DNA from: an uncultured Alphaproteobacteria bacterium
Lineage (GTDB): Bacteria > Pseudomonadota > Alphaproteobacteria > Caulobacterales > Caulobacteraceae
Assembly (NCBI GenBank): GCA_903933475.1
Contig: CAIZKE010000196.1
Span: 1-31,804 of the forward strand
Direction: 5' to 3'
DNA length: 31,804 nt
Positions 30,305-31,804 of the stretch are shown here, piece after piece. The stretch's first letter is position 1; each line of letters begins with the position of its first letter. The notes under the pieces are model-generated. The model had not been told where the DNA came from, ran no database searches, and worked only from the letters and a program-made list of their open reading frames with translations. Position numbers and translations under genes: made by a program.

Positions 30305-30741
30305 TGTTCCTGGCTCCCCGCCCGGTCTGGAGTCTTGCCCTCTTGGGCCTGGCCGGATTTCCCGCTGCGGCCATCACCTACGCCTTTGGCCCTTCGGACC
30401 TGCGCTTCACCTCCATCCACGTTCTCCTGACCTGGTCAGCTGTGGTCCTCGGTTTCCTGGGGGGAATCCGCTGGAGCCAGGAGACGGGACGGGAACAGCC
30501 CCACTTCATTCGGCTCGCCGGTGCCATGCTGCCTCCGCTCGCCGGCGGCGGGCTCCTGCTCGCCCGGGACTATGTCGCCGCGGACGTCATCATCGGCGGC
30601 TTCATCGTGGCCTATCTCGCGGCCTGGCTGTTCGACAGGGCACCCCAGACCCTGTCCCGCTATCCGGTCCTGATGACCCTCTTGACCTTCTCGGCCTGCG
30701 TGTCCCTGGCCCTGGCCCTGGAGAAGGCCCTGCGCCTCTGA
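30304..30741 (+). CDS. DUF3429 membrane protein
   Basis: A 145-aa protein with four to five hydrophobic segments, matching DUF3429: FTSIHVLLTWSAVVLGFLGGIRWSQE is the conserved core, followed by MLPPLAGGGLLLA and IGGFIVAYLAAWLFDR. DUF3429 proteins are small inner-membrane proteins of unknown function, also found in mitochondrial relatives. ATG 30304 shares one base with the TGA of the preceding gene and follows AGGAGGG; GTG at 30301 is too close to it. It ends the exporter operon and is convergent with pdeM. Confidence 0.85.
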   Translation: MFLAPRPVWSLALLGLAGFPAAAITYAFGPSDLRFTSIHVLLTWSAVVLGFLGGIRWSQETGREQPHFIRLAGAMLPPLAGGGLLLARDYVAADVIIGGFIVAYLAAWLFDRAPQTLSRYPVLMTLLTFSACVSLALALEKALRL

Positions 30742-30767
30742 CTTGAGGTGTGTGATCCCGTTTCGAT

Positions 30768-30795
30768 CCGATAACCGGTTCCCACTTATCGGAAC
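30768..30795. repeat. REP-like intergenic inverted repeat
   Basis: CCGATAA (30768-30774) and TTATCGG (30786-30792) form a perfect 7-bp inverted repeat around CCGGTTCCCAC. An alternative pairing is GTTCC/GGAAC (30778-30782 with 30791-30795). From memory, short elements with the core CCGGTTCCCACTT(T/A)TCGG are scattered between genes in many alphaproteobacterial genomes, so this may be a REP-like copy. It sits between convergent genes and may also help end transcription, though no T run follows. Confidence 0.4.
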
Positions 30796-30800
30796 AGGAT

Positions 30801-31526
30801 CTAGCCCCGTTCCGGCCGCAGGGACCGGGCCCCGGCAGCGTGGACCCGTCGGTCGCCCAGGGCGGCCACTACGGGCGACTGCCGGAACAGTCCCGCAAAG
30901 GCCGGATCCAGGACGTTCAGTCCTCCCGTAAAGGCCCCGTAGGCGGGCAGGACCGCTCGCTCTCCATCCGTGACCAGGCACCGGCGCCGCACCGCCCCGC
31001 GGGGGGTGGCGATCCGGGCACAGGGATGCAGGTGCCCGGCGATCTCCCCCGGCGACGGTTCGGTCCGGGGTTCATGCCGCAGGACGAGGTCGCCCAGCCG
31101 CACTTCGTCAGCCGCCTCGCCGGGCAGGTCGCCGTCGGGCTCCGGGTCGTGGTTGCCGGTAATCCAGACCAGGTCTGCCACGCGGCCCAGGGCTTCCAGG
31201 GACTCCCGGTCCGCCTCCGACATCCGCCGGGCAGCGCCCCGGTCGTGGAAGGCGTCGCCCAGGAAGAGAATTCGCCCGGGTGCCCGGGCCTCCACATCGG
31301 CCGTCAGGCGCCGCAGGGTCTCGCGGGTATCGAGGGGCGGCAGGAGCTGGCCCCTGCCGGCAAAGGCTGAGCCCTTCTCCAGGTGCAGGTCGGCGACGAC
31401 CAGGGTGGAGTGTCCCGCCAGCAGGAGGGCCCCCGACGGCAGGAGGCACGCTGCCTCGCCCGCCAGGGTCAGCTCCAGGGCGCCGTCCGCCCAGGGGCGC
31501 AGGCCGAGGGCCGCAACCCGGCTCAC
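30801..31526 (-). CDS. pdeM: Ligase-associated DNA damage response endonuclease PdeM
   Basis: A 241-aa cytosolic calcineurin-like metallophosphoesterase. The two-metal site is formed by DLHLEKG (46-52), LGDAFHD (89-95), GNHD (124-127) and GHLHP (164-168). Members of this family are encoded beside an Lhr-type DEXH helicase, an ATP-dependent DNA ligase and an exonuclease-like protein, together a bacterial DNA-repair module. Here the helicase gene lies directly upstream and its stop overlaps this ATG by four bases (31523-31526), which confirms the assignment. The ligase and exonuclease genes, if linked, would be further right, outside the window. The 60-bp gap to the convergent DUF3429 gene holds only the REP-like repeat. 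Confidence 0.92.
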   Translation of the reverse strand: MSRVAALGLRPWADGALELTLAGEAACLLPSGALLLAGHSTLVVADLHLEKGSAFAGRGQLLPPLDTRETLRRLTADVEARAPGRILFLGDAFHDRGAARRMSEADRESLEALGRVADLVWITGNHDPEPDGDLPGEAADEVRLGDLVLRHEPRTEPSPGEIAGHLHPCARIATPRGAVRRRCLVTDGERAVLPAYGAFTGGLNVLDPAFAGLFRQSPVVAALGDRRVHAAGARSLRPERG

Positions 31527-31804
31527 GCCAGGGCCTCGGCGATCAACTCGCTCTCGGCCTCCGCCAGGATGGCGTCGCCAGCTGCGCCTGGGCTCCGTTC
31601 CTTGCCGATCTCCATCAGCATGGGCACGGCGAAGGGCGACAGCCGGTCCAGCCGGACATGGCGGATCCGCCCCGCGACCCGGGCCAGGAGGTCGCCCAGG
31701 CGGGCGGCGTCGATCATGCCCTCTGCGGCGTCCTGGCGGGCGCAGCGCAGGAGGAGGTGGTCGGGCTGGTGGCGCCGCAGGACGTCGTAGATCAGGTCCG
31801 TGGA
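31523..31804 (-). CDS. Ligase-associated DEXH-box helicase (Lhr-like), C-terminal end
   Basis: The frame is open to the right edge, giving the last 93 codons of a gene cut by the window. The tail RIRHVRLDRLSPFAVPMLMEIGKE and the acidic AILAEAESELIAEAL match the end of the ligase-associated Lhr-like ATP-dependent DNA helicases, and LRRHQPDHLLLRCARQDA precedes it. The helicase core is not visible. The ATGA overlap with pdeM supports the pairing. There is an in-frame internal ATG at 31717, but it is not a start because the homology continues upstream of it. Confidence 0.85.
   Translation of the reverse strand, partial: STDLIYDVLRRHQPDHLLLRCARQDAAEGMIDAARLGDLLARVAGRIRHVRLDRLSPFAVPMLMEIGKERSPGAAGDAILAEAESELIAEALA

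Overview
The window is a high-GC, gene-dense alphaproteobacterial chromosome segment, most likely from the Caulobacterales (Caulobacter, Phenylobacterium or a relative). The best taxonomic markers are a podJ polarity gene with a CtrA-like site and clustered GANTC (CcrM-type) sites upstream, a TonB-dependent receptor of the Xanthomonas/Caulobacter type, a TIGR02186-type gene, and the ligase-associated pdeM/helicase pair. No CRISPR array, transposase or prophage gene is visible. No gene-free stretch exceeds about 230 bp.

Layout. 1-4226 (+): the 3' end of yaaA, bdhA (3-hydroxybutyrate dehydrogenase), a padR / DUF1700 / DUF2807 envelope-stress-like operon behind a repeat-rich promoter, a periplasmic lipocalin and an SDR oxidoreductase. 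4238-7439: metZ (-), a two-domain dCTP deaminase (+) and an unrecognised glycosyltransferase-like protein (-). 7544-7618: tRNA-Gly(CCC). 7668-11473 (-): a TonB receptor followed by a beta-propeller phytase, preceded by three PHO-box-like 11-bp units, which looks like a phosphate-starvation phytate-use operon. 11606-15895: a ~4 kb glycan-type island on the - strand (wbqC-like, two tandem beta-propeller glycosidase-like genes, and a GNAT-methyltransferase fusion), bracketed by a 165-bp direct repeat made from the 3' end of a thioesterase gene, with low-GC stretches inside. 16305-17709: a single-domain response regulator and a secreted SGNH hydrolase.

17841-24005 (-): the most striking region. 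Five acyl-CoA dehydrogenase genes lie in tandem and end in a strong intrinsic terminator. The first four are full-length paralogues that keep an IVD-type catalytic Glu and the FAD signature. The fifth is shorter and has lost both, as in the non-catalytic partner of heterotetrameric steroid-type acyl-CoA dehydrogenases. I propose one shared degenerate subunit serving several catalytic subunits.

24146-30741 (+): a short MprF-like aminoacyl-lipid synthase, a small convergent membrane protein (-), podJ, then a TauE/SafE exporter that probably starts at CTG, a TIGR02186-like protein and a DUF3429 membrane protein in one coupled operon. 30801-31804 (-): pdeM and the 3' end of its partner Lhr-like helicase gene, ending the window.

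All identifications come from reading motifs, with no database search. Family names are recollection; start sites and promoters are inferences from Shine-Dalgarno spacing and motif matches.
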